Below are positions 1-8,006 of a stretch of 59,333 nt of DNA, piece after piece (position 1 is the first letter of the stretch; the number at the start of each line of letters is the position of its first letter). Position numbers and translations under genes: made by a program. The stretch is from Bacteroidota bacterium (GTDB lineage Bacteria > Bacteroidota > Bacteroidia > Flavobacteriales > Weeksellaceae). The stretch is from the NCBI GenBank assembly GCA_023386965.1, contig JAEWIR010000033.1, forward strand, positions 1 to 59,333, in the 5' to 3' direction. The notes below the pieces were generated by a model, which was not told the DNA's origin, did no database searches, and was given only the letters and a program-made list of their open reading frames with translations.

Positions 1-3000
1 CAAAAGCATAATCATGGTATTGCCTGCTCAGGTTTTGCGGATCGTTAAATCCAGCCTGGGTAAAATTACGGGTATAGTTATGCAGAACGTTAAAATCGAT
101 CCGAAGGTCACTAACCGGCATGAGCTGAAGATTGGCCGTCAGGTTTCGGTTACGCATCTGTATATACGGATCCGTCATATAAGTGGATGTGCTTATCCAG
201 CCGTTTTCCAAAGCGATCCTTCTGATGTCTGCCTGTGAACCCAATAGGAAACCAGCGGTGGGTCCGCCCAGCGTCTGGCCATATCCATACCAGTTTGGAG
301 CAGAAAGCAATCCCGGTAAAACAGTTCCGCTATTCTCGTTATAGCTGAAATCCAACTGTCTGATTGACGCCAGACCATAAGCCAGACTTTGCCCAATATT
401 AAGTTTGTTCTTGAACTTGTAATCCTTATACCTGAATCGCCTCTTCTCCCACTGAGTTGTATACACAGTGTTAAGGGAATCTATTTCGCGTCTTCTTTTC
501 TGCATTGTAGTGTTGATATCGCGGAAGTACTTCAGCTTACTGAAGAGTTTTGGAAAATCCGCAGATGCAGTGGCAACAACCGTATTGGTATTCTGACCAA
601 TGGTGCCCAGACTCCCCTCGGGACTTGTAAGTAAAGCTGTAGAGCGTGAGTTCCAGTTATAGGTCATGCCGTATCCGAGTTCAGCGTCAATGAAGTCAAT
701 GAAAGGCAAATATTCAAAAGGAAGGCGGTAATTAGCCTGAATCCGGTGGTTGTAAAGAACAGGTCGCCCAGCACGGAACATATTCTGAAAGATGGATTTA
801 TTATCCATTTGATTAACATCCAGATTATCATTCAGGGTACGCATCACCGAGTTCACTTCGAGCTTAAGTGATTTTGTAAAGTTCCAACCCAGGCCATACT
901 GCCAGCCGAAATAGAAGTTCCGGTTTTTCAGAACATCAAAATCGCTGCTCAGATTACCGTTCAGCAAGGCCTCAATATTCCGGAATTCAAGTTCATTGTA
1001 ATTACGGTCTATATCTGTACGGAAGGACAGCCTTGTAGGCACGGGATTTATGTTGAATTCCTTTACCCATCTTAAATATTTGGCAGATTTTGCTGTATCA
1101 CTGATCATCTTCTGGAATGGCCTCAGCACCCACGGTTTGAAATTGTAATTGTAATCCAGGTTTCCGCGCAGGTACTGTCTGTAATTATTCTTAGTGTAAA
1201 TATCCCGGAAGTAATCGTCATTATAAACCATCGTAAGCGAGAGGTTCTCTACATCATAAGGTCTCGGTTTGCGCTGCGCATTTACCCTTTCCTTACGCAT
1301 ATTCACAACACCCAAACTCCGCTGCTGAGTATAGGTGCGCGCAACATCATTCAGCTGTTCTTTGTTTGCCGCTTTACTGAATTCCACATCATTATCCAGT
1401 GGATTGTATTTTGGGTCTTCAATGGTTTGCGAGTAGGAATAATTGACCGGAATTTTGATTCCTGTTTTTTCAGGCAGAAACTTATCTACGTTTACAGAAG
1501 CATTCACATTAAATGCCGACTGGGTAGACTGTGTCCTTTCGGCGGGACGTGAATCTATATTACCAAAACCGATTGTAGAGTAAGCCGCATTGGTATTCAC
1601 CAGGGCAAAATCGCCCAGATTGAAGTTCAGGCTCGCATTTCCTGCATAGCCCCCTTTATTTTCAATATCCGAAAGGCGTATTTCATTAACCCAAAGGATA
1701 AGGTCCTTGCCTGTTCCCCTGATCTCGTTACGCACGCCAACCATAATTGTAGTAATTCCGCCTAAAGTCGGACGTCCTTTGATGAAGATTTTCTTGTACT
1801 CATCGCCGTACTGCATGTACTGGTAACGGTCCATGATCTGGGCACCGGATTTGTCGCGCAGGATCTTTGCATCCACAAAATTCTGCACCTCAAGATCCAC
1901 TTCGTTTTCAGTTGGCCAAATATCCAACGGTGAAACCGCTGTCTTAGGAGTATATTTCAGCGATGCTTCATATTCGTAATAGTTGTCCGTAGCATCACTA
2001 CCCATACGGATAAAGAACTTCGTGTTCGGGTCTATGGTATTCTGGAAAGGATCAGCATCGTTCAAATTCTGGGCATGGACAAAAAGTTTCAGTTTTTTGA
2101 ACCTCCGAAGGTCCAGACTTGTATTTTTGAACACACCGCGTGATTCATTGGAAAGGCCTTTAACCTTCATATAAAGTGAACCTTCGTTCTGACGCTGTGC
2201 ACCGGCGTTACCGCTCAGCACCTGGCGGTCAATTCCGGGAGGCAATACGTAAGGTGGCTGGTTCAGTCCGTTTTCCTCCAGATTTACACTTCCAACTTCA
2301 AAGTTGGAATTGTTTACAAGTGTTGTTCCCTCATCAGTTCCGCCTCCGGTTAAAGTTGGGAAGATATTCTTGGTATACTTTCTCCAGTCCGAGCGGATCA
2401 GGTCGAACGTCCCCAACCTTATTGTGGAAGTCTCATCAAAACCGGTAAGCAGAAGTCTGGCAAAACGTACATTGTTGAGTACGGAAGGGTCATTATCACC
2501 GGCTGTACTTACATAGTCCGCTACAGGAATTCTCACGAGGTACCATTTTACATCGCTTGTGCTTCCGTTCTCAAAAGTAACGGGAACAGTTTTCTCGTCC
2601 ACAATATGATTGGTTTGCCCGGCTGCGAGGCTGGCTGGATCCAGATTTACTTCGTACTGGTTATAGTACTCGCTTTGGTCCAGGTTGAAATCACGGTTCA
2701 CATCTTCGGCATCCGGTGTTTGGGAGGCTACTTCCAGTGAGTTGCTTTTGGAATTACCTTCAGGGTTTCTGAAATAGCGGTAACGTTCCCGCACGGAAGA
2801 GGCCAGGTTACCCGGAAACTGGTCGTTCAGGTAGAAGACAAAATCGTCGGCAGCCGGATCCGGAAGATTGGTCACAGGATTAATAAACGAAGTCCCGAAC
2901 ATCAGTGATTCGCCGCCGGCATCCAGACCGTCCAGTCCTAAATCCTGCTGCATCCTTTCGGTACCTTCAGTTGAAAAGGCATAAAGGATTGGGGGCTGCT

Positions 3001-6000
3001 TAGGCTGAACTCCCAGATTCGAGTTGGAAACGGTAGCGGGTGTGGAGGGTGTGGGCAAGCCATTCTCATACTGCATAAGCCCATCTTTAAGAACATCCTC
3101 GGAAACATTACCCAGCTGGAGCAACATTTTAGGGTTTGCACCCAAATTATTACCGTCGGCATACGGGTCCATCATCCAGAATTCTACATATTCGATATTT
3201 GAATTAATGAAATTGGATACAGAAATCGGACGCATAAGTCCACCCCAGCGCTGCTGCGTGGTTTCGGGATTCGGATTGGCATTATAAGGTCCGCGTTCCT
3301 GCGGATAATAGGTAATGTCGAAAGTGTTGGTGAAAACCTGCTCGCCGGCAACAAGATCTTTACTGTTAAAAAGTTCCTGAACACGTACCCGCCTGGAAGC
3401 ATGGTTGGAAACTGCCTGGGCATCAATGCCGTTTGGCGCGTCGCCGCCCACTCCCCAGAAACGGGGATCTATATTGTACCACGTAATCAGACCTCTACCA
3501 TAACCATTTAGTAAAGTATTATTCTGTCCGGCGCCGGCAAAAACAGGATCCAGCTGATTCTTTTCGGGCTTTGAAGCCAGCGACCATGCTGAAGGTTCCT
3601 TCAGAGAAATTCTGGATGTGGTTTGCTCAAAATCGTCAATATAAGACTGGTTGTTGATTGCATTGTTCAAACCCGGAATAAGGTAGGCGCCTTCCATTTT
3701 GAAATTCAGGTTGGAAGGAGCTTCAGTATTGACCAAAGGGATTTTATCGGCAAGACGGGTCAGGAAAGGCAGCTGATTATTGTACATCAGATTAATGCCT
3801 GCCATTGTATTGTTCACGGCTTCCTGACCAAAATTGACCTTTTGGGTAAGTGGCGCTTCCGAGTAATTCACTACCGTACCACCCAGAAGGAAGTTTTCGC
3901 TGAACCTTCTTTCCAAATTCAATCCGAGGAAACGTTTGCGCTGGGTATTGAAAGTAAGTTGGTTCTCCAGTGAGATATTGATGGCCTGACCACTCTGTTT
4001 CACCTGTTCGTTGATGATGGTTACCTGTCCGAGCATATAATCCACAGTATAGTCGGCACCTTCGGTAAGCTGAACACCATTGGCAGTCACCTTCACAGAA
4101 CCCTGAGGGACATTGATGGCACCCAGCGAAATTCCCTGCCCCTGCGAACCTTTATACCGGCCTTCCATGGTATAACGCAGTGCCAGATTGCTCTGTGATG
4201 CCACCTGCTTTTGCTGTGTATACAGGTCGGTGAAAACAAACTGAGGATCGTTACTGCCCAGTACAGACGCGAGGTGGCTACCGAAAGGCTGCACCTTTGT
4301 AAAGATGACCCTCCCGTCTTCCGGACGGATGGTGATATTGGGCACAAAATCGAAAATACCGTCGCCCAACTGACCATTACTGGACTGTAAATCATTGTTC
4401 AGGTCAAGGCGGTCCCAATTCATCAGCTTTAGAAGATTGATGTCCTGCACAGGCGTATTTGGAAGATAGTTAACTTTGCCTCCGGTCTGCGTATCACGGT
4501 AGTAGATGTTCAGCATGAAATTGTCCGGATCTACCTGCATACTTTCCAGTGAATACATGTTCTTCATCATCAGGTCCCACATGGGTGATGTTGTTTTCAC
4601 ATTGGTATTGGGCTTCAGTACTTTGGTAATGACTACCGGGCTTTCCTCGGAAAATTCACCGACCTTATACACCTGGTTGGATCCGCTTACTGTATAGGAA
4701 TAAGACACCGCAAGAAGCTGATTGTCATTAAGCTTTTGATTTAAGGAAACATAACCCAGCTGAGGATGATAACGGAATTCATTTTCTGACAGTCGGCGGG
4801 CTTTCCGGTTGAAGATGAAATGCTCACCATCCTGGAAGGTTTCTGTACCACCCGCAGCATTTGGCAATGCCTGACCGTTTATGGTATTGTAAGCCGTATT
4901 GACGTCCCTAAGACCCGGCCCCAGATTATTAACTGCCTGGTAAAGGTTATTCTGTGAATTATCCGGCAGTCCGGAAACTCCATCACCCAGGTCACGGACA
5001 CCCACGATACTTTTCTGATAAGACAGGTTTCCGTTGCCCTGATCCAGAACCCATGCTTCAATACGGTTGATGCTGATACGGGAATTGATCTGCGGGTAAT
5101 TCAGCAGGGCCTGATCATAGTTATTAAGGAAATAGTGCCCCAGGAAATAGTGCTGGTTATCCTCATAATCAATCGCATTGATTTTAAAAGTGCTCATTAC
5201 ACCACCGCCCTGTACAACGATATTACGCGCCTCGCCCTGTTGCTGGGAAAAGACCACGGTTCCGTAGGTCTTGCCCGCCTGGAACTCCGTCTTTATACCG
5301 AAAAGTGACTCGGATCCCCGGATAAGGCTGGTAGACAGCGGCATATTCACATTACCGAACTCAACTCTTTTTATAAACTTATCTTCTCCACCCGTAGTTG
5401 GATCGTTCAGACCTTTGCTCTGCAGGTCTTTCCACGTACCCTTTGCCTGCCAAACCAGGTTCATCCTGTTCTCAAACGCAAAACCGCTTTGGGTATCATA
5501 ATTTGCCTTCAGCTGCAGGTTTTCACCTACTTTCCCCAAAAGTCCTAACTGTATGCGCTGTTCAATGTCAAAAGCAAAACTGGTCCGGTTTTGAGGCAGT
5601 ATCAATGGATTATCAATTTTCTGGTAGAGGCCGCCCAAATCAAAAGAGGCGAATCCGGAGGGAATGATTTCAATCTTGTTACCGCCAAAAATACTTTCGA
5701 AAATCTTGTTCCGTACACTTAAAGTAGGAAGTATGCCCTGCCGGCGTGCTTCGTCCACATCCTTACGGAACATGAGGCTGTAACGGTCGGACTTGTTGCG
5801 GTAATAATCGCGGGAAGCCTGCATCATCATGAAATCCTGATATTCCTTTGGTGTCATAACGAACGGTGGACCCGTTACGATATCACCAATCTTGGGGTAT
5901 ACGTAATACATCCCTGTCTTGATGTCATAAAAACCTTCGTAAACCGTAGGGTCCGGAAGTTCATATTCCTGCCTTACTGAGGCTTCATTTTCAGGGGTTT

Positions 6001-6079
6001 GCTGCGCGTATGCGGAAAGGGAAAAGCAAAGAAAAAATACGGCGAGCAGTTTATAGAGCAAGAGGCTGTTTTTTACCAA
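1..6079 (-). CDS. sprA: SprA, outer-membrane translocon of the type IX secretion system (3' end cut by window)
   Basis: SprA is the giant 36-stranded barrel that forms the T9SS protein-conducting channel in the outer membrane; in gliding flavobacteria it is also needed for motility. Reading from position 6079, the protein begins with a signal peptide (VKNSLLLYKLLAVFFLCFSL, then SAYAQ) followed by the family's typical N-terminal stretch GFYDIKTGMYYVYPKIGD and GPPFVMTPKEYQDFM. Both ends of the window read in the same frame; the last visible residues include NYTRNFTQAGFNDP. About 2026 codons are present, and the family is usually 2300-2400 residues, so roughly the last 300 lie outside. There is no ATG near the signal peptide. 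A TTG at 6079, five bases after the ruvA stop, is the best start. Downstream of ruvA, as in other flavobacteria; probably one transcript. Confidence 0.93.
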   Translation of the reverse strand, partial: MVKNSLLLYKLLAVFFLCFSLSAYAQQTPENEASVRQEYELPDPTVYEGFYDIKTGMYYVYPKIGDIVTGPPFVMTPKEYQDFMMMQASRDYYRNKSDRYSLMFRKDVDEARRQGILPTLSVRNKIFESIFGGNKIEIIPSGFASFDLGGLYQKIDNPLILPQNRTSFAFDIEQRIQLGLLGKVGENLQLKANYDTQSGFAFENRMNLVWQAKGTWKDLQSKGLNDPTTGGEDKFIKRVEFGNVNMPLSTSLIRGSESLFGIKTEFQAGKTYGTVVFSQQQGEARNIVVQGGGVMSTFKINAIDYEDNQHYFLGHYFLNNYDQALLNYPQINSRISINRIEAWVLDQGNGNLSYQKSIVGVRDLGDGVSGLPDNSQNNLYQAVNNLGPGLRDVNTAYNTINGQALPNAAGGTETFQDGEHFIFNRKARRLSENEFRYHPQLGYVSLNQKLNDNQLLAVSYSYTVSGSNQVYKVGEFSEESPVVITKVLKPNTNVKTTSPMWDLMMKNMYSLESMQVDPDNFMLNIYYRDTQTGGKVNYLPNTPVQDINLLKLMNWDRLDLNNDLQSSNGQLGDGIFDFVPNITIRPEDGRVIFTKVQPFGSHLASVLGSNDPQFVFTDLYTQQKQVASQSNLALRYTMEGRYKGSQGQGISLGAINVPQGSVKVTANGVQLTEGADYTVDYMLGQVTIINEQVKQSGQAINISLENQLTFNTQRKRFLGLNLERRFSENFLLGGTVVNYSEAPLTQKVNFGQEAVNNTMAGINLMYNNQLPFLTRLADKIPLVNTEAPSNLNFKMEGAYLIPGLNNAINNQSYIDDFEQTTSRISLKEPSAWSLASKPEKNQLDPVFAGAGQNNTLLNGYGRGLITWYNIDPRFWGVGGDAPNGIDAQAVSNHASRRVRVQELFNSKDLVAGEQVFTNTFDITYYPQERGPYNANPNPETTQQRWGGLMRPISVSNFINSNIEYVEFWMMDPYADGNNLGANPKMLLQLGNVSEDVLKDGLMQYENGLPTPSTPATVSNSNLGVQPKQPPILYAFSTEGTERMQQDLGLDGLDAGGESLMFGTSFINPVTNLPDPAADDFVFYLNDQFPGNLASSVRERYRYFRNPEGNSKSNSLEVASQTPDAEDVNRDFNLDQSEYYNQYEVNLDPASLAAGQTNHIVDEKTVPVTFENGSTSDVKWYLVRIPVADYVSTAGDNDPSVLNNVRFARLLLTGFDETSTIRLGTFDLIRSDWRKYTKNIFPTLTGGGTDEGTTLVNNSNFEVGSVNLEENGLNQPPYVLPPGIDRQVLSGNAGAQRQNEGSLYMKVKGLSNESRGVFKNTSLDLRRFKKLKLFVHAQNLNDADPFQNTIDPNTKFFIRMGSDATDNYYEYEASLKYTPKTAVSPLDIWPTENEVDLEVQNFVDAKILRDKSGAQIMDRYQYMQYGDEYKKIFIKGRPTLGGITTIMVGVRNEIRGTGKDLILWVNEIRLSDIENKGGYAGNASLNFNLGDFALVNTNAAYSTIGFGNIDSRPAERTQSTQSAFNVNASVNVDKFLPEKTGIKIPVNYSYSQTIEDPKYNPLDNDVEFSKAANKEQLNDVARTYTQQRSLGVVNMRKERVNAQRKPRPYDVENLSLTMVYNDDYFRDIYTKNNYRQYLRGNLDYNYNFKPWVLRPFQKMISDTAKSAKYLRWVKEFNINPVPTRLSFRTDIDRNYNELEFRNIEALLNGNLSSDFDVLKNRNFYFGWQYGLGWNFTKSLKLEVNSVMRTLNDNLDVNQMDNKSIFQNMFRAGRPVLYNHRIQANYRLPFEYLPFIDFIDAELGYGMTYNWNSRSTALLTSPEGSLGTIGQNTNTVVATASADFPKLFSKLKYFRDINTTMQKRRREIDSLNTVYTTQWEKRRFRYKDYKFKNKLNIGQSLAYGLASIRQLDFSYNENSGTVLPGLLSAPNWYGYGQTLGGPTAGFLLGSQADIRRIALENGWISTSTYMTDPYIQMRNRNLTANLQLMPVSDLRIDFNVLHNYTRNFTQAGFNDPQNLSRQYHDYAF

Positions 6080-6083
6080 AATA

Positions 6084-6668
6084 TTAAATGTTTTTTAAAA
6101 TCTGTTTTACCAAATCTTCTACAGAAAGGTCAGGATTTTGCTTAAGTATACGGTCTGCGATTTTTTCACTCATCTTCTTTGGTATACCCAAAACCTCTAA
6201 TGCAGATAACGACTCGTCCTTTACTTTATTATCTACAAATGTAGAAATATTTTCTCCTGAAACGTTGAATTTTAATACCTTATCACGCAGGTCTACAATG
6301 ATCCTTTCGGCAGTTTTGGCACCGATCCCTTTTACTTTCTGAAGCAGTGCACTGTTGCCGCTTTGGATACTGTTTGCGATTTCTTCCAGACTGAGCGAAG
6401 AAAGCATAATGAGCGCCGAGGCCGGTCCCACACCGGTTACAGAAATAAGGAGGTTAAAAAGTTCTTTTTCTTCCTTTGTATAGAAGCCGAAAAGCAGGTG
6501 CGCATCCTCACGGATTATCTGCTGGATATAGAGAAAGGTTTCGGTGCCCGGAGACATGCGGTGTGAGGTTTGAAGGCTGATACCGGTATAGTAACCAACG
6601 CCACCCACATCCAGTACGGCATAGGTAGGTGTAAGTTCCTGTACCAAACCTTTTAAGGAGTAAATCAT
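6084..6668 (-). CDS. ruvA: Holliday junction branch migration protein RuvA
   Basis: RuvA binds four-way DNA junctions and guides the RuvB motor during recombinational repair. The protein opens MIYSLKGLVQ, the usual N-terminus of the OB-fold domain. Two helix-hairpin-helix motifs follow (SVTGVGPASALI and VKGIGAKTAERII), and a C-terminal RuvB-interacting three-helix domain ends the protein. A longer reading frame opens at 6689, but a TAnnTTTG -7 box covers 6687-6694, so transcription should begin after that ATG; the ATG at 6668 gives the family start and a length of about 194 residues. Followed after five bases by sprA. Confidence 0.95.
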   Translation of the reverse strand: MIYSLKGLVQELTPTYAVLDVGGVGYYTGISLQTSHRMSPGTETFLYIQQIIREDAHLLFGFYTKEEKELFNLLISVTGVGPASALIMLSSLSLEEIANSIQSGNSALLQKVKGIGAKTAERIIVDLRDKVLKFNVSGENISTFVDNKVKDESLSALEVLGIPKKMSEKIADRILKQNPDLSVEDLVKQILKNI

Positions 6669-6686
6669 GTTATTAATTGAAGTATT

Positions 6687-6694
6687 CAAATATA
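6687..6694 (-). promoter_or_regulatory. Bacteroidota-type -7 box for ruvA-sprA
   Basis: TATATTTG on the minus strand matches the Bacteroidota sigma-ABfr -7 element TAnnTTTG. It lies 18 bases before the ruvA ATG at 6668 and just downstream of a terminator, so ruvA-sprA probably forms its own transcription unit. No convincing -33 TTTG was seen. Confidence 0.55.
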
Positions 6695-6711
6695 GGAAAA
6701 TGGTGATAAAG

Positions 6712-6735
6712 AAAAAATGCAGCCTGAAGGGCTGC
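6712..6735 (-). terminator. Intrinsic terminator after the 98-residue membrane protein gene
   Basis: A six-base stem GCAGCC/GGCTGC with a five-base loop (6719-6735) is followed on the minus strand by six T (6712-6717). It separates the upstream minus-strand genes from ruvA. Confidence 0.75.
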
Positions 6736-6769
6736 TTTTGGTCTATTTTCAGTTCCTGGAGCGCATCAT

Positions 6770-7066
6770 TCAGCGGTCAGTTTCCCTAAAAAATGAAAGA
6801 AAAAATATACCTGCGGCTACTGTTACGGTAATCATACTACCCACAAGCGCCCAACTGTATTTCGGAATATTCTTTCTCTGTCTTATTGTAAAGTACAGAA
6901 CCCACAACGCATATAAAAAGTTCAGTACGCCACAAATAATCAGCAATATGAATGGTATTCCCCATTCAAACCTTCTTGCGGCCCCGTAAAGAATATAAAT
7001 CAGGAGTGTGAAAAATCTTGATGTGTCAGCGTGTTTTTTCAGTACTGTGGCCCGAGCACCTTCCAT
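6770..7066 (-). CDS. Small membrane protein, function unknown
   Basis: 98 residues with two clear hydrophobic segments (about 38-60, IPFILLIICGVLNFLYALWV, and 70-92, SWALVGSMITVTVAAGIFFL) and a weaker one near 18-30, joined by a short basic loop RQRKN. I recognise no family. It sits 25 bases after the secreted protein gene on the same strand and is followed by a terminator, so it is probably the last gene of the kinase-malic enzyme unit. The ATG at 7066 is the only good start; the first 15 residues are hydrophilic, so a start further in cannot be excluded. Confidence 0.65.
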   Translation of the reverse strand: MEGARATVLKKHADTSRFFTLLIYILYGAARRFEWGIPFILLIICGVLNFLYALWVLYFTIRQRKNIPKYSWALVGSMITVTVAAGIFFLSFFRETDR

Positions 7067-7091
7067 TATACATCCGAATTCTTATAGTGGT

Positions 7092-8006
7092 TTAATAGTA
7101 GGTAATTTTCCTTTCTTCGGCACCCATCAGCTTTCCTGCTTTATCCTTTTTTTCTTTCTTAGTCCAGTTTTTCTGCCGGTCATACGTGTAAACAAAATCA
7201 GTTACCTCAGCTCCCGAACGGCTGCTGAATTGAATTTCGCTGCTAATATCACCCTGCTGGTTATACTTATATTCAGATCCACCTGCATCCAAAGAAGTCC
7301 CCGACTGATAGGATTTCTTTGTCAAATTTTTACCGGAGTATTGAAATTCCTGAATACCGGTAATCTGTTCGTTCCTGCTTGCCTGAACCTTATGAAGCTG
7401 TTTGGCTACATTGTAAGAATATATAAATTCCTCCCTTTTGTTTGTGGCACTCCCGCCATAAGATGTACGTACTGCACGGACTGTAGATGACCCTTTTTCC
7501 GGAAAATACTCATATGAAGAACTTAGCTTTCCAAAGTTATTATAATCTGAAACAGAAATCTTACCGTCAATATACTGATATTCGGTTTTGGTGGCTTTGG
7601 CAGAATCCATGGGCTCATCCAACACTCCCACAAATTTCTTTTCAGAAACCAATTGGTCTTGAGAATTATAGTGCAGTGTCACGCTGTCTAAATACTGTTT
7701 CACAGTAAGTTTCCGGTTTTCAAAAACCTTGACCGAATTTACGGTTTGTTTACTTAATAAAAGGCCTTTCTCATTGTAAAGACTGGTAACTGTTTGCTGC
7801 AAAACCTGAACAGGATTTTGTGGGTCGCCATGATCAACTTTATACGATTTTACTTCTAATGCCTTAACCCTTCCCTTCAGGTTTTCCAGTTGCCAACCAT
7901 TTTTCTTCAACAATAAATTCTCGGCATTTATCTGTTGCGAAGATGCTGCAACCCATAAAAGAAGACTCGCCGTCACTAAAACCCTAGGTACCAAACTGCT
8001 TCTCAT
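7092..8006 (-). CDS. Secreted protein with YD/RHS-like repeats, function unknown
   Basis: 304 residues. An N-terminal signal peptide (VLVTASLLLWVAASS, cleavage near ASSQQINA) is followed by a regular series of beta-rich segments with aromatic-polar spacing such as LHYNSQDQLVSEKKF, TEYQYIDGKISV, FIYSYNVAKQLHKV, EYKYNQQGDISSEI and FVYTYDRQKNWTKK. This pattern resembles the YD repeats of RHS-type proteins, and bacteroidota encode many such stand-alone secreted proteins. No catalytic motif and no T9SS C-terminal domain were seen. Its ATG overlaps the malic enzyme stop by one base (TAATG), which implies translational coupling to a cytoplasmic enzyme. Confidence 0.85.
   Translation of the reverse strand: MRSSLVPRVLVTASLLLWVAASSQQINAENLLLKKNGWQLENLKGRVKALEVKSYKVDHGDPQNPVQVLQQTVTSLYNEKGLLLSKQTVNSVKVFENRKLTVKQYLDSVTLHYNSQDQLVSEKKFVGVLDEPMDSAKATKTEYQYIDGKISVSDYNNFGKLSSSYEYFPEKGSSTVRAVRTSYGGSATNKREEFIYSYNVAKQLHKVQASRNEQITGIQEFQYSGKNLTKKSYQSGTSLDAGGSEYKYNQQGDISSEIQFSSRSGAEVTDFVYTYDRQKNWTKKEKKDKAGKLMGAEERKITYY

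Noticed and set aside
6717..7490. Plus-strand ORFs opposite the small membrane and secreted protein genes
   Set aside because: The minus-strand frames have a signal peptide, proper spacing and a terminator; the plus-strand ones do not.
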